Of a stretch of DNA of 64,000 bases, positions 61,564 to 64,000 are shown in pieces. This DNA comes from DATNPX01 sp036702975 (GTDB lineage Bacteria; Cyanobacteriota; Vampirovibrionia; Obscuribacterales; Obscuribacteraceae): contig DATNPX010000044.1 of the NCBI GenBank assembly GCA_036702975.1, positions 23,774 through 87,773 on the forward strand, read 5' to 3'. A program made the position numbers and the translations under genes. Positions within the stretch are counted from its first letter, which is position 1; the number at the start of each line of letters is the position of its first letter. The notes under the pieces are model-generated. The model saw only the letters and a list, made by a program, of their open reading frames with translations. It was not told the origin of the DNA and ran no database searches.

Positions 61564-64000
61564 CTATAGAAGGTCAAGCGCATCTACGTCAACGGCCATG
61601 ATGATACCTTCAGGCATCTTCCGCTCCCGCAAAAATCTAGAAACGACCTGTTGTCCTGCTGGCCCAGCGAAATTTTTGATCAACAGATGGTAGCGATATT
61701 GCCCGCGCAATCGTTCGAGCAAGCATGGCGCTGGTCCTAAAATTTGCATAGCAGCGAGCGGAAACTCGTCGGCGAGATAGGTTCCCAGAGCTTCAGCGAG
61801 AAGATCGCAAGCACGTTCCACATCTGAGGCAACAGCTCCAGCAACGACTACTCGAATCAATTGACTGAAAGGTGGATAATGAAACGATTCACGAGCCTTC
61901 AGCTCTTGTTCTGCAAAGAGCGAAAAATCGTGGTCGCGCGCCCATGACAAAACCGGCATTTCAGTATTATAGGTTTGCCATACAACCTCACCGGCCTTGT
62001 CACCGCGGCCGGTGCGGCCAGACACCTGCGTTAGCAGCTGAAATCCTCTTTCCGTAGAGCGGTAATCGGGCATATTGAAAGCAGCGTCGGCTGTAACCAC
62101 TCCTACTAACGTGACGTTTGGAATATCAAGCCCCTTCGCCACCATTTGCGTACCGATCAAAATGTCCGCTTTGCCTTGAGCGAACTCTTGCAAAATTTCA
62201 TCATGAGCACCTTTGCGGGTAGCGATATCACTGTCGAGTCGCAACACTTTTGCCTGAGGAAACAGCTCTTGCACTTCCACTTGCACGCGTTGCGTACCGA
62301 GTCCGAGCTGTCTAATGAACGGGCTCTTGCAAGCTGGACATTCGAATATAGAGCCTCGCTGAAAACCACAATGATGGCAGGCCAGATGCCCGCGAGCGTA
62401 GTCTTCCTTAGCGCTGTTGGAGCGCTGCTGCGATTGATGAAAAACAAGACTAACGCTGCAGTTTTTGCACCGCGCTACATGACCACAAGCACGACAGAAA
62501 ACATGACTGGCAAAACCACGTCTATTCATCAAAAGTATGGCTTGCTCGTTTCTCTTTAACGTTGCCGTCAGTCGGTCGAGCAGCCGATTTGAAAATATAC
62601 TGCGATTGCCGCTTTGAAATTCGGTACGCATGTCGACAATGTGAACCTGTGGCATCGCCTGTTTGTAGACACGATTTGCAAGTTGCACGTAACGTTTGCC
62701 CGACTTTGCCGCCTTGTAAACTACAAGGTCTGGAGTGGCAGAGCCAAACACAACTAATGCGCCCGTTCGCCTAGCCCGTTCGACTGCCAGCTCTTTTGCA
62801 CTATAACGAGGGCTCGGGCTCGTCTGCTTGTAACTGCTATCGTGTTCTTCATCTAATATAATCAACCCTAGCGACGGCATATTGGCAAGAATTGCTGAGC
62901 GAGCGCCTAAGAGCACTTTCACCTGGCCAAGACGCAGCTTCCTCCAAGTGTCAAAACGTTCGCCAGGCGAAAGCCCCGAATGCCAAACGGCTACGTTGGT
63001 GCCGAAACGCTCGGTCAACCGCCTCGCTGACTGCGGGGTCAAGCTGATTTCTGGCACAAGAAGGATTGCGGTGCGATTGAGCTGCAATGCTTTATCTATT
63101 AAACGCAAATAAATCTCGGTCTTGCCCGAGCCTGTCACACCGTGAAGAAGCCAGGGTTGATTTTCTGAAACCTGTTCATGTTCACAATTTCCGTTACCGC
63201 TTTTAGGATCAGACTCTTTCCCCGTCCCATGCTGAAGACCAACCGCAAAGACGTCATCCATTGCCTTAGAAAGAACCGAGAACGCATTCTGCTGTTCGTC
63301 AGTTAAGATTGGTGGAGCCTTCAGTGCCATCTGACTATTGGTTAGAGGTGCCAACGGATCACGAAAGTCCTCAACTTCAAACACCGACAACAGTCCGTTG
63401 GCACTAAGCTTCTTTACAGTTTCAGCCGTTGTCTTTGCTGACTCCACAAGATCTTTCATCGCCATCTGTCCGCCTTCGCGTTTCAAAACGGCAACGATCT
63501 CTTGTTGCTTAGCGTTTGCCGGTTCGACTCCCGTCCATGCAACAGTCTTTACAGTTTTGACGTTTGCGCCAGCAGCCTTCTCCTCAGCCATTTTGACTAC
63601 GCCATCAACACGCAGATGATTCAAAACTTTGATGAAGTTAGCACCACTATAACCTCGCAGTCGCTTGCATTTCTGCTTTAGCGTGTTGATAGCCAGTGCA
63701 TGTTTTTTAGCTTGCAAAAGTTGACTCAAAATCGTTCGCACAAAAACATCAGAAGTTGCTTTTACAAGCGCTTCCGCCTGGGCCGGATTGATAAGAGAAA
63801 CTATGCGTTTCAAGCGCGGCGAAAAATATGCCGGTATTGCCGCTGATATCACATCAGCCATCTTCGCACAATAGTAATCAGCAACCCAATAGAGAAATTC
63901 AACGTAGTCTCTGTCGAAGAGTGGCTCTGATTCGACGACCTCGCTTATTTTCTTGATCGATTTCAGTTGTCCATCATAGTTTTCACCGAGCGTCATCGTC
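61564..64000 (-). CDS. priA: primosomal protein N' (replication restart helicase), 5' end beyond window
   Basis: The frame is open to the right edge, so roughly the first 100 residues are missing. Present are the Walker A motif GVTGSGKTEIY, the DEEH box (LDEEHDSSYKQ), the paired zinc-binding cysteines (CRACG, CKNC, CHHCG, CPAC), and C-terminal helicase motifs (GTQMVAKGLD, QVSGRTGRG). PriA reloads the replisome at stalled forks. A spacer of about 60 residues just before Walker A is rich in Gly/Ser/Asn and looks like an insertion relative to ordinary PriA. Confidence 0.95.
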   Translation of the reverse strand, partial: TMTLGENYDGQLKSIKKISEVVESEPLFDRDYVEFLYWVADYYCAKMADVISAAIPAYFSPRLKRIVSLINPAQAEALVKATSDVFVRTILSQLLQAKKHALAINTLKQKCKRLRGYSGANFIKVLNHLRVDGVVKMAEEKAAGANVKTVKTVAWTGVEPANAKQQEIVAVLKREGGQMAMKDLVESAKTTAETVKKLSANGLLSVFEVEDFRDPLAPLTNSQMALKAPPILTDEQQNAFSVLSKAMDDVFAVGLQHGTGKESDPKSGNGNCEHEQVSENQPWLLHGVTGSGKTEIYLRLIDKALQLNRTAILLVPEISLTPQSARRLTERFGTNVAVWHSGLSPGERFDTWRKLRLGQVKVLLGARSAILANMPSLGLIILDEEHDSSYKQTSPSPRYSAKELAVERARRTGALVVFGSATPDLVVYKAAKSGKRYVQLANRVYKQAMPQVHIVDMRTEFQSGNRSIFSNRLLDRLTATLKRNEQAILLMNRRGFASHVFCRACGHVARCKNCSVSLVFHQSQQRSNSAKEDYARGHLACHHCGFQRGSIFECPACKSPFIRQLGLGTQRVQVEVQELFPQAKVLRLDSDIATRKGAHDEILQEFAQGKADILIGTQMVAKGLDIPNVTLVGVVTADAAFNMPDYRSTERGFQLLTQVSGRTGRGDKAGEVVWQTYNTEMPVLSWARDHDFSLFAEQELKARESFHYPPFSQLIRVVVAGAVASDVERACDLLAEALGTYLADEFPLAAMQILGPAPCLLERLRGQYRYHLLIKNFAGPAGQQVVSRFLRERKMPEGIIMAVDVDALDLL

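Noticed and set aside
1..64000. tRNA, rRNA, CRISPR, insertion sequence or phage genes anywhere
   Set aside because: I looked through all spacers on both strands and found no cloverleaf-type arm pattern, transposase, terminal inverted repeats or spacer array.

Overview
The window looks like chromosomal DNA of a non-photosynthetic relative of the cyanobacteria (Melainabacteria/Vampirovibrionia, most like the Obscuribacterales). I infer this from gene content and could not test it by search. The ATP synthase cluster carries both b and b' subunits and lacks beta and epsilon after gamma, a layout typical of the cyanobacterial lineage. The gamma subunit, however, lacks the regulatory insert of photosynthetic relatives. 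A Gram-negative envelope is suggested by a large AsmA/TamB-like protein, an AMIN-domain amidase and many proteins with signal peptides. Coding density is high, and I saw no rRNA, tRNA, CRISPR array, insertion sequence or prophage.

Layout. 1-2.6 kb: TadE-like pilin-type fragment, secreted TPR protein, hemerythrin-like protein. 2.7-7.3 kb: drug-type MFS exporter, then a split phosphorelay (soluble histidine kinase, two stand-alone receivers, a receiver-Hpt protein). 7.5-13.4 kb: AsmA-like giant, exported thioredoxin, quinone-oxidoreductase-like enzyme. 13.6-20.3 kb: conserved unknown, FHA protein, DUF47-Pit phosphate uptake pair, a ribbon-helix-helix/GGSY low-complexity protein with a small upstream peptide gene, patatin, GNAT. 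20.4-26.9 kb: proton-pumping pyrophosphatase, amidase, glutamate racemase, family 4 uracil-DNA glycosylase. 27.0-33 kb: gatA, fabF, acpP, fabG and an atypical ADP-ribosylglycohydrolase-like protein. 33.2-39.5 kb: a 1159-residue protein with a putative metallopeptidase site, a TPR protein, panB and a tiny membrane protein. 39.8-43.3 kb: FmdB-type zinc ribbon, site-2 protease, SpoIID protein. 43.5-49.4 kb: ATP synthase operon. 49.7-58.5 kb: PspA, decayed nucleotidyltransferase genes, Fpg/Nei-like glycosylase, lipase-like hydrolase, tgt, TPR protein, GT39-like membrane enzyme, NCS1 permease. 58.7-64 kb: small secreted protein, two tandem secreted paralogues and priA, which runs off the right edge.

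How the genes fit together. Pit/DUF47, the potassium-independent H+-pyrophosphatase and the F-type ATP synthase form a phosphate/PPi/proton-energy theme that would suit a polyphosphate-storing organism. acpP, fabF and fabG give part of type II fatty-acid synthesis. murI, the amidase and SpoIID serve peptidoglycan turnover. The least explained loci are the HEALGH/NENTSD protein, the tandem secreted paralogues, the RHH-GGSY protein and the structured spacer between atpE and atpF'.
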